64,000 bases of DNA from Opitutia bacterium UBA7876 (lineage in GTDB: Bacteria > Verrucomicrobiota > Verrucomicrobiia > Opitutales > Seribacteraceae): NCBI GenBank assembly GCA_002500665.1, contig DLRY01000028.1:1-64000 (forward strand). Direction: 5' to 3'. Position numbers and translations under genes: made by a program. Every line of letters begins with the position of its first letter. Within the stretch, counting starts at the first letter, position 1. A model generated the notes under the pieces. It made no database searches. It was not told the DNA's origin and worked only from the letters and a program-made list of their open reading frames with translations. This document shows positions 44,105 to 52,418 of the stretch, piece by piece.

Positions 44105-45226
44105 ATGGCTAGAAATCTATTTATCGTTCTCTTTTTGACAGGGCTCACCCTCGCGGCTGGTTGGTTCCTCCTTTCCGACTGGAAGACGGAAGCCTTGGTG
44201 AAGGAGGTAAGAAATGGGGACGTACGCGACTCCGTGACCGGCAACGTGAGGGTTTTGCCGGAATCTAGCTATGAGCTCAGGTCAAGAGCCCAGGGGATGG
44301 TAACCGAAGCGGTCCTTCTTCCCTACGGCAGGGCGATCGACGTCGAACGCAACCAGACTCTGGTCCAACTCGACACCGGGGAACTCAGGCGCAAGCTCAA
44401 CCAAACCATGTCTTCGAAAAGGAACTACGACAAGCGGCGTGAAGCCACTTCGCCCACCGCCATCCAGCTTGAACTCGAGGAGAAAGAACTCAAGGATCTG
44501 GAGATACTCGCCCGCGAGAGAAAAATCTCCAGCCTCGACCTGAACAAGAAGCAGAACTTGGTGCAAAGACTCCGGGCTCAACTCAAGCAAGAGACGCTTG
44601 AACTCGAACTGGAAGGCAATAGCTTGCGCACGACCTTGGAGAACCTTGAAGCCGAGCTCCAGAGGACCATCGTCCGCAGTCCCATCAAGGGGGAATTCGT
44701 CTCTTCAGTGGTAGCCCCCGGCGACATGGTCTTGGCCAGCCAAGTCCTTGGAAGGATCAATTCCCATGACCAACTGATCGAGGTCTCGCTCAACGAGGAA
44801 GACTACGCGGGCATGCGGGAAGGCCTCTCCGCCGGGGTTACCCTCTTTTCCTTCGGCAGCCAAATATTCCAGGCTAAGGTCGACCGTCTATCCTCTCTAG
44901 TCGACCCAAAGAACGGGCGTCGCAAGCTCTACTTGAAAATCGACCCACCCCGCAAGCTTCCCGCCGGCGGGGCGGGTAGAGCCGAAATCATCAAGAGCGT
45001 CCGTAAGCAAACCCTGCTCATCCCCCGCAAGGCCTTGGTGGGAACCTCCGTATTCGTCGAGAAGGACGGGGTAATCCTCATACGCGAGGTTCGTACGGGA
45101 GCCCGCAACCTCACCGAAGTCGAAATTCTTGACGGACTTAAGGAAGGCGAACGGGTTGTGGTCGGGACCCCCCACCTCTTCCGCGAAGGACAATCCGTGA
45201 AAAGTACACTGGTCGATTCCGACTGA
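44105..45226 (+). CDS. HlyD/MacA-type periplasmic adaptor protein
   Basis: The 373-residue protein has an N-terminal membrane segment (about 5-22). A lipoyl-like half is followed by a helical hairpin (E-L-E-E-K-E-L-K-D-L-E, L-V-Q-R-L-R-A-Q-L-K-Q-E). The second lipoyl half (V-R-S-P-I-K-G-E-F-V-S-S-V-V-A-P-G-D-M-V) and beta-barrel V-L-I-R-E-V-R-T-G-A follow. A good ribosome binding site (AAGGGGG) precedes the ATG. It bridges inner and outer membrane in a tripartite exporter with the genes around it. Confidence 0.9.
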   Translation: MARNLFIVLFLTGLTLAAGWFLLSDWKTEALVKEVRNGDVRDSVTGNVRVLPESSYELRSRAQGMVTEAVLLPYGRAIDVERNQTLVQLDTGELRRKLNQTMSSKRNYDKRREATSPTAIQLELEEKELKDLEILARERKISSLDLNKKQNLVQRLRAQLKQETLELELEGNSLRTTLENLEAELQRTIVRSPIKGEFVSSVVAPGDMVLASQVLGRINSHDQLIEVSLNEEDYAGMREGLSAGVTLFSFGSQIFQAKVDRLSSLVDPKNGRRKLYLKIDPPRKLPAGGAGRAEIIKSVRKQTLLIPRKALVGTSVFVEKDGVILIREVRTGARNLTEVEILDGLKEGERVVVGTPHLFREGQSVKSTLVDSD

Positions 45227-45245
45227 TAGGCCAAGAGGTTCTGCG

Positions 45246-46496
45246 GTGAACTCCCTTTCCCTAAAACTGGCCCTGCGCTTCGTCTTCGCTCGCAAGCGGG
45301 CCATGTCCATGAGCCTGCTTGGCATCGTCTTCGGGATTGCCTTCTTCGTCGTCACTCAGGCGCAGACCTCCGGATTCGAGGTCTTCTTCATCCGCACAAT
45401 CCTAGGTACCAATGGGTCTATCCGAGTATCCGACCGTTTCCAGGATCTCGATGGGACAGTGAGCAAGGTATCGAAGGACGGAAGCGCCCGCTTCATTTTC
45501 CGCTCCCGGGAAAACGCCCGTTACGTGGAAGGTATCGAGTATCCCCAAATCGTACGCCAAGCCCTCGAAGATTTCCCCCAGGTATCGGGTATCTCGGAGA
45601 TTCTTGAGGGAACCGCAGTTCTCGATTCCGGTTCACGCAAGCACGTCGTCCAGGTTCACGGACTGAGGATAAAGGACCATCTCATGGTCTCTGATCTGGA
45701 AAACCAAGTCATCCATGGGAGCGTTGAAAGACTTGCCTCGGACCGCTCTGGCGTACTTGTCGGGAGCCGTATCGCCGAACGTCTCCGCCTAGAACCGGGA
45801 GATCGGGTCACCCTCATCGGAGGCACCGAGAACGAGCAGTTGCGCGTTTCGGGCATCTTCGAGACTGGGGTCAGCCAGATCGACAAAAACCGTCTCTACC
45901 TCGACCTCTCAACTCTTCGTTCCTTTCTTGGCAAACCCTTTGGGGGTTCGGTCTTCCAAGTATCCGTCAAAGACCCTGATGCAGTGGCTGGTATCGCGGC
46001 CCAGATGCAGGAGACCATCGGTCACCGGGTAGTCGGTTGGCAGGAGCGTGAAAAAGTCTGGCTGGAAGTATTCAAGGCCCTCCGCGTCTCCTCCGCAATA
46101 ACCGTCTCAAGTATCCTTCTACTATCCGGATTAGGCATGTTCAACGTCTTTGCAATCATGGTGATCGAGAAAAGCAGGGACGTCGCCATACTCCGCTCCA
46201 TGGGCTTTACCCCACGCGACGTCTCAGCCGTTTTCCTCTGGCAGGGCGGAATTGTTCTGTTCGCAGGAATTCTTCTCGGAAGCGCTCTGGGCTTTCTTAC
46301 AACCTATGGGATATCGAGGATTCCCCTGCGCATCAGGGGCATTTTCTCGACCGACAGCTTTGTGGTCAACTGGGACCTTTCCCACTACCTCTGGGCTGCC
46401 CTGATCTCAACCCTCTTCGTCGGCGTGGCCAGCTGGATACCCGCCCGTCGGGCGGCCCGCATCGAGCCCGCCAAGATCATAAGGGAAACCCTGTGA
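45246..46496 (+). CDS. FtsX-type ABC transporter permease (MacB/LolE-like)
   Basis: The 416-residue protein begins with a membrane segment near 18-35 (G-I-V-F-G-I-A-F-F-V-V). A large periplasmic domain follows (about 45-265), then three C-terminal membrane segments with R-D-V-A-I-L-R-S-M-G-F-T. The end reads P-A-R-R-A-A-R-I-E-P-A. This is the FtsX/MacB-type topology. The separate ATPase is encoded next. The start is GTG with AAGAGG upstream. It overlaps the ATPase gene by 4 bases. Confidence 0.9.
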   Translation: MNSLSLKLALRFVFARKRAMSMSLLGIVFGIAFFVVTQAQTSGFEVFFIRTILGTNGSIRVSDRFQDLDGTVSKVSKDGSARFIFRSRENARYVEGIEYPQIVRQALEDFPQVSGISEILEGTAVLDSGSRKHVVQVHGLRIKDHLMVSDLENQVIHGSVERLASDRSGVLVGSRIAERLRLEPGDRVTLIGGTENEQLRVSGIFETGVSQIDKNRLYLDLSTLRSFLGKPFGGSVFQVSVKDPDAVAGIAAQMQETIGHRVVGWQEREKVWLEVFKALRVSSAITVSSILLLSGLGMFNVFAIMVIEKSRDVAILRSMGFTPRDVSAVFLWQGGIVLFAGILLGSALGFLTTYGISRIPLRIRGIFSTDSFVVNWDLSHYLWAALISTLFVGVASWIPARRAARIEPAKIIRETL

Positions 46497-47203
46497 GCAC
46501 GCCTTCACAAGCTGGCTCCGATCCACTCCTTCTGGTCGAAGGACTGAAACATTCCTTCACCGAGGCAGGGGAACGCGTCCGGGCCCTGCGAGGCGTCTCC
46601 TTCGAAGCCCGCGGAGGACAGGTCACGGCTATCTCCGGGCCTTCGGGATGCGGAAAGAGCACCCTGCTTTATCTTCTCGGATTACTCGACAGGCCCGAGG
46701 CCGGTGAGATTTTTCTCGGAGGCAGGCCCATGGCCCAGGCCGACGACGACTCCCGTACCGCCCTTCGCAACGAGTCAATTGGTTTCGTCTTCCAGTTTCA
46801 CTTTCTGATCAAGGAGCTTACCGCCCGCGAAAACGTAGCACTTCCCCTGCGCAAGGCAGGGTCGGGGGAGGAGAAAGCCCTGGAACAGGCGGACCGCCTT
46901 CTAGGACAGCTTGGATTGGGAGAGAAGACGGAACGCTTCGCCAACAAGCTCTCAGGTGGCGAGCAGCAACGCGTAGCCATTGCCCGGGCCCTCGCCAACT
47001 CGCCCTCCCTGCTTCTTGCAGACGAACCTACGGGAAACCTCGACTCGGAAAACTCCGAAAAAGTCTTCCAGCTCCTTTTACGCTTTGCCCGCGAGCGAGA
47101 AATCGCCGTTCTTCTGGTTACGCACAACCCTGATCTCGCCGAGCGTTGCGACCAATGCCTTCCCATGCGAGATGGCCTCATTGCCCTAGATCTAGAGAGC
47201 TAG
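46493..47203 (+). CDS. ABC transporter ATP-binding protein (LolD/MacB-type)
   Basis: The 236-residue protein has Walker A G-P-S-G-C-G-K-S-T, Q-loop F-V-F-Q-F, signature L-S-G-G-E-Q-Q-R-V-A, Walker B L-L-L-A-D-E-P-T-G-N-L-D and H-loop L-V-T-H-N. It belongs to the LolD/MacB family, which energises FtsX-type permeases. It follows a TolC-like protein, an adaptor and a permease, so it powers export rather than uptake. The substrate is unknown; it may be a lipid, lipoprotein or peptide. Confidence 0.92.
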   Translation: MSTPSQAGSDPLLLVEGLKHSFTEAGERVRALRGVSFEARGGQVTAISGPSGCGKSTLLYLLGLLDRPEAGEIFLGGRPMAQADDDSRTALRNESIGFVFQFHFLIKELTARENVALPLRKAGSGEEKALEQADRLLGQLGLGEKTERFANKLSGGEQQRVAIARALANSPSLLLADEPTGNLDSENSEKVFQLLLRFAREREIAVLLVTHNPDLAERCDQCLPMRDGLIALDLES

Positions 47204-47215
47204 GTAACAACCTAG
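47200..47215. terminator. Possible hairpin between converging ABC-exporter and djlA-like genes
   Basis: CTAGGT-AACA-ACCTAG forms a perfect 6-bp stem with a 4-base loop. It includes the ATPase stop codon. It may act as a weak bidirectional terminator, but no T-run is obvious. Confidence 0.3.
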
Positions 47216-47233
47216 GCCTCTTCCCGAACTTTT

Positions 47234-47995
47234 CTACTTCATTCCGCGGGCGGTGCGGATGACCTGATGGGCCTCGTTTATGCGGGCGAGCTGGTCGTTG
47301 GCGAAGGCGATGAACTGATCGGGCAAGTTCTTGCTCTTGAGCTTGTCGGGATGAAACTCCGCCGCTCGAGCCCGGTAAGCAGCCTTGACTTCCTTGTCGG
47401 AGGCAGAGGCGGATAAACCGAGTGCGTCGTAAGCCTCTTCGAGCGAAAGGGAGTCCTCGTTGCCGTCCTGAAGGGGAGGTGCATAGCCCCCGCGAATCCA
47501 TGTTCTGATGGTTCCCGGAGGGAGCTTGAGACGTTCCTCACCGCGCAGAAGGTAGCGGACCTGCATCTCGTTGAGTTTCTCCCCATTCGAGCGGACGATC
47601 TCGAAGAGCCCTCCCAGGAAAGACAAGGAAACCGTGGGCTCGTAACCGATGAGGCGGCCCACTTCCTTGAGATCCTCGTCGATCGAGCGCCTGCTGGCCT
47701 TGGCCTTGCGGAAGACGTTCTTGGCAAATTCACGGGTCTTCTCGTTCAGGCCCATACGGTCCATGATCGACTCGGTAGCCCCAATCTCCACGGAAGAAAT
47801 CCCACCATCCGCCTTCGCCACCTTGGCGGCGCAGGAAAAAAAATAAGCGAGGTACAGAATGCGGGCCTTCTGCTCGTTCTGAGGAGTAGGATCGTCCTTG
47901 TCGTAAAGGTGACCAAGAGCGGCTCCCGCCAAGGCGCCGACGGGCCCGCCCAGCATACCCACTCCGGTCCCGATCAGTTTCCCCCACCAGTTCAT
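47234..47995 (-). CDS. DjlA-like membrane-anchored J-domain protein
   Basis: The 253-residue protein has an N-terminal Gly-rich membrane segment (G-T-G-V-G-M-L-G-G-P-V-G) and a TerB-like helical domain at about 40-150 (A-D-G-G-I-S-S-V-E-I). A C-terminal J domain at about 185-250 has the HPD motif in F-H-P-D-K. This order matches DjlA, a DnaK co-chaperone in the inner membrane linked to stress signalling. It ends 6 bases after the sulfatase gene on the same strand. Confidence 0.88.
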   Translation of the reverse strand: MNWWGKLIGTGVGMLGGPVGALAGAALGHLYDKDDPTPQNEQKARILYLAYFFSCAAKVAKADGGISSVEIGATESIMDRMGLNEKTREFAKNVFRKAKASRRSIDEDLKEVGRLIGYEPTVSLSFLGGLFEIVRSNGEKLNEMQVRYLLRGEERLKLPPGTIRTWIRGGYAPPLQDGNEDSLSLEEAYDALGLSASASDKEVKAAYRARAAEFHPDKLKSKNLPDQFIAFANDQLARINEAHQVIRTARGMK

Positions 47996-48000
47996 GCGGC

Positions 48001-49416
48001 CTATTTGCGGCCCTTTTTCCCGGCATTGCCTTCCTTGGCGGACTTGGGGTCGTAGGCGGGGTTCGGTTCGGTCGGGACGGGGGCTTTGGTCTTTTTACGC
48101 CAAGCCAGCATGATCTCATGCAATTCCACGGCCTTTCCCGGCATCTTCTTGGCTAGGTTCTTGGTCTCGGAAATGTCCTTAGAGGTATCGTAGAGCTCGA
48201 GCGTACCGTCCTCGAAGAACTCGATTAGCTTCCAGTCACCCATCCGCACGGCGCCAGCCGGGGTCGTCCGAAAATTACCGTGACGGGCGGTGTATCCCTG
48301 CAGGTAGGCCGGAAAATGCCAGTAAATGGCCTGTCTCTTAAGCTTGGCCTTTGGATTCTCGAGCAGGGGAACCAAGCTCAGTCCGTCGAGCAGGTAGTCC
48401 TTGGGAGCGGATGTTTTCGTGGCCTCCAGCAGGGTAGGGTAGAAGTCCACGCCAATGACGTTCTCGCGGCAAACCGAACCCGGCTTGGTCACACCGGGCC
48501 ATTTCACGATCATAGGCTCGCGGATTCCTCCCTCGTAGAGCATACCCTTGGATCCGCGCAGAGGAGCATTGGAGGTCACGCCCCCATGACCACCGTTGTC
48601 CGAGAAGAAAAGGACAAGGGTGTTCTCCGAAAGCCCCAGCTCCTCAAGTTTCCCGAGGACCGCCCCCACACTGTCGTCGGTGCTCTCGATCATGGCCGCG
48701 TAGGCGGCGTTCTTATGGCGTTCGGTCGGCTTCTTGGCCTGATACTTCTTCTTGAGTTCCGGCTTGGCTTGGATGGGGGTATGAACGGCGTAATGGGTCA
48801 GGTAGAGAAAAAACGGTTTCTCCTTATTGGTCTCGATAAACTTACAGGCTTCCTCGCCCAAGCGATCGGTCAGGTACTCGCCCTTTTCCTTTTGCTCGAG
48901 GTTGGGGTACTTGTAGGGGCTGTGGTATCCTCCTCCGCTGGGACTGCCCCAGGCCTTGCCCGCCACGTTGACGTCGAAGCCTTGCGTCGTGGGGTCGTCC
49001 CCGAGGTGCCACTTGCCCATGGTGGCGGTTACGTATCCACCCGCCTGAAGAGCCTCGCCCATGGTGACGAACTCTTCCGCCAAATGAATCGTGTTCTTGG
49101 TCGGAATCAGCTTTCGGTCCTTGGAGGAACCTCGATCGGAATTCGCCACGGTATAAACACCATGCCTCGGAGAATACTGTCCGGACATCAGACAGGCCCG
49201 ACTGGGGGCGCAATTGGGGGCCGCGGCATAGGCGTTCATAAAGACCATTCCCTCTTGGGCGAGCTTGTCGATATGCGGACTCTCGTAGTATTTCGAGCCC
49301 ATGAAACCGAGATCGGTCCACCCCATGTCGTCGATGAAAAAGAAAACTACGTTGGGCTTGGCCGCCAAGGAGGCGCCAAGCGAGCAAAGAAGGAGCAAGA
49401 GGCAATGAATTCTCAT
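48001..49416 (-). CDS. Secreted sulfatase with canonical C-x-P-S-R motif
   Basis: The ATG at 49416 is chosen because it starts a normal signal peptide (L-L-L-L-L-C-S-L-G-A-S-L-A). The 471-residue enzyme has F-F-I-D-D-M-G-W at about 26-33. Cys69-A-P-S-R73 is converted to formylglycine by FGE or anSME; the enzyme also has F-F-S-D-N-G-G-H. It hydrolyses an unknown sulfate ester in the periplasm or outside. It is upstream of the DjlA-like gene on the same strand. Confidence 0.92.
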   Translation of the reverse strand: MRIHCLLLLLCSLGASLAAKPNVVFFFIDDMGWTDLGFMGSKYYESPHIDKLAQEGMVFMNAYAAAPNCAPSRACLMSGQYSPRHGVYTVANSDRGSSKDRKLIPTKNTIHLAEEFVTMGEALQAGGYVTATMGKWHLGDDPTTQGFDVNVAGKAWGSPSGGGYHSPYKYPNLEQKEKGEYLTDRLGEEACKFIETNKEKPFFLYLTHYAVHTPIQAKPELKKKYQAKKPTERHKNAAYAAMIESTDDSVGAVLGKLEELGLSENTLVLFFSDNGGHGGVTSNAPLRGSKGMLYEGGIREPMIVKWPGVTKPGSVCRENVIGVDFYPTLLEATKTSAPKDYLLDGLSLVPLLENPKAKLKRQAIYWHFPAYLQGYTARHGNFRTTPAGAVRMGDWKLIEFFEDGTLELYDTSKDISETKNLAKKMPGKAVELHEIMLAWRKKTKAPVPTEPNPAYDPKSAKEGNAGKKGRK

Positions 49417-49508
49417 CAACGAACAACCAAAAAGGGAACGCCCCATTGGTCAAACCCGTTTCCCTGCAAGAAGGAATTAAGTAGAGTTACAAGTGGATCC
49501 ACCAGAGC

Positions 49509-49964
49509 CTAGCGACGGTAGGGCTCGGGGTTCGGCCCCACCGGGTTGCCCGTATTGGGAACCACCTGTACGCAACGGTCGTCCCAAAGCTCGATCATGT
49601 CCATATCCTTGGCATTTGTGATCTCGAGTTCGGGCAGGCCGTGCTTGGTTAGCCAAGCACGAATGGGGGGAATGGCCTGTTCAGGGTCCTGTGCCCGGGC
49701 GGTGAGGATCTTGACTCTATAGCCCAAGTCCAGCCAGATCTTGACCCGCTTCATCATGTTGGGAACGGGCTTGCCGATGTGCTCGAAACCCTGCCAAGGC
49801 TCGGCCTCCGCAAGGGTCCCGTCGAGATCGACCCCGATCCATTGCCTGGACTCCGCATCCTCCCCGAACTTGTTCTCGTCAGTCAACGGGAGTCCTCTGG
49901 TATGGGGAACGCGAACCTCGAACTTGGGTTTGCCCGAGAAGGCTTGCATAAGGGAGCGAAACAT
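49509..49964 (-). CDS. HAD-like hydrolase
   Basis: The 151-residue protein has HAD motif I in V-D-L-D-G-T-L-A (first Asp nucleophile, near residue 46). It then has K-I-L-T-A-R-A near 85, and E-L-W-D-D-R near 125 as the motif IV-like acidic pair. Size and sequence place it with small HAD-like hydrolases, possibly acting on a phosphoester. It is divergent from the M50-like gene; the 71-base gap contains a 20-bp imperfect palindrome at 50005-50024. Confidence 0.8.
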   Translation of the reverse strand: MFRSLMQAFSGKPKFEVRVPHTRGLPLTDENKFGEDAESRQWIGVDLDGTLAEAEPWQGFEHIGKPVPNMMKRVKIWLDLGYRVKILTARAQDPEQAIPPIRAWLTKHGLPELEITNAKDMDMIELWDDRCVQVVPNTGNPVGPNPEPYRR

Positions 49965-50035
49965 ACTTTATCAGTCAAGAAACGCTAACCTTGCGCAACC
50001 CCTAGGATCGATCAAGATCAATCCCACCCGCAGCC

Positions 50036-50587
50036 ATGCTCACGACATTCTCCAGCTCGATCGACTACATCAGCATCGAGGGGTTGCCCTGGATACTGGC
50101 GGCATGGGTCGGGCTCGTAGCCTTCCGTCCATTCGCCACTTTGGTCCACGAATCGGGACACCTGTGGACGGCTTTCCTTCTTTGCAAGGGCCCCCTGACC
50201 CTTCGCGTGGGGAGGAAGACCGACCGTTGCCTCTTCGATGGAAACCGAATCCGCTTTGAGTTCTCCCTACGCAACGGCATACAGGGACAGACCGAATACT
50301 CCGAGGAAGGGTTGGGGGTACTCGGGAAGGTTCTGATTCTGTCCGCCGGCCCGCTTTTTTCTCTCGCCATGAGCTGCCTTGTCGGCTGGCTCATCCTGCG
50401 ACATTCCCTGGGCACGTGGAGCGAGGTTTGCTCGGTCAGCTGGTTCTGCGCAAACTTCCTCGCCTTCCTTCGGGCCAGCATACCGACGACCCTCCGTCCC
50501 AATGCGGACTTTCCGGAGGGCGCCCCCAGCGACGGACTGCAGATTCTTCGTTTGCTAAAAAGGGAAGGGGAGAAGCCTAGGAACTAG
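50036..50587 (+). CDS. Small M50-like membrane metalloprotease
   Basis: The 183-residue membrane protein has the zinc-binding motif H38-E-S-G-H42 in a helix (F-A-T-L-V-H-E-S-G-H). Further membrane segments follow at about 95-115 and 130-145. Near the C-terminus A-P-S-D-G-L (Asp166) is a plausible third ligand, as in the N-x-D-G motif of S2P-type proteases. It is very short for the family and lacks a PDZ domain. A non-peptidase M50-like fold cannot be excluded. It overlaps the end of the opposing ABC exporter gene by 11 bases. Confidence 0.75.
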   Translation: MLTTFSSSIDYISIEGLPWILAAWVGLVAFRPFATLVHESGHLWTAFLLCKGPLTLRVGRKTDRCLFDGNRIRFEFSLRNGIQGQTEYSEEGLGVLGKVLILSAGPLFSLAMSCLVGWLILRHSLGTWSEVCSVSWFCANFLAFLRASIPTTLRPNADFPEGAPSDGLQILRLLKREGEKPRN

Positions 50588-52397
50588 GCTCGCTCTGCCT
50601 ATCGTAGAGGTTTCGGTAAAGCTCGCAATCCTCATAGATCCGGTCGTGGGGTCCATCAGCCACCACCTTGCCCTGATCGAGAACGATGATTCTGGAAGCG
50701 AGGCGGATGGAACTAAAGCGGTGGGCGATCAGCAAGGTAGTCTTCCCCTGGGTGAGCTCAGCCATGGCCTGGTGGATTTTCTCCTCGTTTTCCGAGTCGA
50801 GGGCGGAAGTAGCCTCGTCGAGTACAAGAAGTGGGGAATTCTTGTAGAAGGCCCGCGCCAAGGCGAGGCGCTGGAGCTGGCCGCCGGACAAGCGGTTCCC
50901 GTTTTCGCCGAGGCGTTGCTCGAAGCGTTCGGGGAAATCCTCGATGAAGCCCAAGGCATGGGAAGCCTTCGCCACCTCCTCCACCGTGGCCTCGGTATAG
51001 GGAGATTTACCCATCTCGACGTTCTCCCGGACGGTTGCATCGAAGAGAAAGGGCTTCTGGGGTACGAGGGCCACGGCATGGCGGAGGTCGGTCAGGGGAA
51101 TTCCGCGCAGGTCTACGCCGTCGAGGAGAACCGACCCGGCGGAAGGGTCGTGAAACCTGGATAGCAACCCCGCCAAGGTGGTCTTGCCCGCCCCGCTGGG
51201 ACCGACTAGGGCAACCACCTCACCGGCAGGGATGGTGAGGTTGACCTCACTCAGTGCAGGAGTGTCCTTCTGCTCGTCCTCGCCAGTATCGTAGGAGAAG
51301 GAAACGTTCTTGAAGCGGAGCTCGCCCCGGATTTCGGGCATCTCTACGGGGTGTTCGGGCTCTCGGATGGTCTCCTCGGCATCGAGGATGTCATCGATGC
51401 GCTGCAGGGAGGCGAGGGCCTGCTTGTATTGGTTTTGAATCGAACCCAGCTTCTTGATCGGCTCGTAGGAAAGGTAGAGGGCGGTGATAACGGGTACGAC
51501 CGCATCGAGGCGAATGGACATCCTGGCAGCCTGGAAAATGGCCACTGCAATTCCGGTTGCCGTAATGACCTCGATGATGGGGGTAAGCATATTGGCGTAC
51601 TTGATGACCTTCATGCGGGCATGGAAGAATCGGTCCGAGGAGTCTCTGAACCTGTTTCCCTCGCGCTTCTCTAGGTTAAAAGCCCTGATTTCCCGAGGAG
51701 CCGACAGGTTTTCACTCAGAATCGCAGTCATACCACCCGCTCGTTCCTGCATGCCCAGGGCCTTCTTCATGAGGATTTCCCCGACTCGACGAATGGGAAA
51801 GATACAAATCGGGATGACCGCCAGGCAAAGCAGGACGAAAGCCATTCCTTCCCTCTGGACGGCCATGTAGATCAAGGCGCCAAGAGCGCCCAGGAAGGTG
51901 ATTGGCTGGCGTATCAGGTCGTTGCTGATGGTCAGGATTGCGTTTTGCAACTGAGCGGTGTCGTTGGTAACGCGGCTCAGGAGGTCCCCCTCCTGGTTTC
52001 GGTGAAAGAAGGAGAGGGGAAGCCTCTGCAGCTTGTCGAAGACCCGGATCCGGATCCTCTCCAGTACTCTTACTCCGCAATAATTAATCAGGTAGGTATT
52101 GAAGTATCCGCTCAGGCCGCGGACCGCGAAGACCGCTGGGATCAGCATTACGCACCCGAGCAACTCGTAAAAGGCAAGCGGTGCCTGAGCATCCGGACCG
52201 GAGGGAAAAATCCTAGGGAAGACCTGGTCGATCATGGTGGGAAGCCCGAATCCGCTCGACACCCCGTAAATCACCCCACAGCACAGAGCCCCGAGAAAAG
52301 GAGCCCAGTAGGGCTTCAGAAGAGCAAAATAGGGCAATACGCTCTTCACGCCCAGAGTCTTTCGGGCTTCTTTGTTCTTGTGCTCAGAATCGATCAT
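50577..52397 (-). CDS. MsbA-type ABC exporter
   Basis: The 606-residue half-transporter has six membrane segments in the first ~330 residues. The nucleotide-binding domain from about 360 has Walker A G-P-S-G-A-G-K-T-T, signature L-S-G-G-Q-L-Q-R, Walker B L-L-V-L-D-E-A-T-S-A-L-D and H-loop I-A-H-R. It is a homodimeric lipid or drug exporter of the MsbA/LmrA group. It follows malQ by 21 bases on the same strand. Confidence 0.92.
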   Translation of the reverse strand: MIDSEHKNKEARKTLGVKSVLPYFALLKPYWAPFLGALCCGVIYGVSSGFGLPTMIDQVFPRIFPSGPDAQAPLAFYELLGCVMLIPAVFAVRGLSGYFNTYLINYCGVRVLERIRIRVFDKLQRLPLSFFHRNQEGDLLSRVTNDTAQLQNAILTISNDLIRQPITFLGALGALIYMAVQREGMAFVLLCLAVIPICIFPIRRVGEILMKKALGMQERAGGMTAILSENLSAPREIRAFNLEKREGNRFRDSSDRFFHARMKVIKYANMLTPIIEVITATGIAVAIFQAARMSIRLDAVVPVITALYLSYEPIKKLGSIQNQYKQALASLQRIDDILDAEETIREPEHPVEMPEIRGELRFKNVSFSYDTGEDEQKDTPALSEVNLTIPAGEVVALVGPSGAGKTTLAGLLSRFHDPSAGSVLLDGVDLRGIPLTDLRHAVALVPQKPFLFDATVRENVEMGKSPYTEATVEEVAKASHALGFIEDFPERFEQRLGENGNRLSGGQLQRLALARAFYKNSPLLVLDEATSALDSENEEKIHQAMAELTQGKTTLLIAHRFSSIRLASRIIVLDQGKVVADGPHDRIYEDCELYRNLYDRQSEPSS

Positions 52398-52418
52398 TGC
52401 GTCCTTGAAAAAGCCAAG

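Noticed and set aside
48280..49512. Long open frame (about 410 codons) on the plus strand opposite the second sulfatase
   Set aside because: It is antisense to a well-supported sulfatase with complete motifs, and its translation shows no family features.
50005..50024. 20-bp imperfect palindrome between the HAD and M50-like genes
   Set aside because: It has one mismatch per arm and no second copy noticed, so it is too weak to call an operator.
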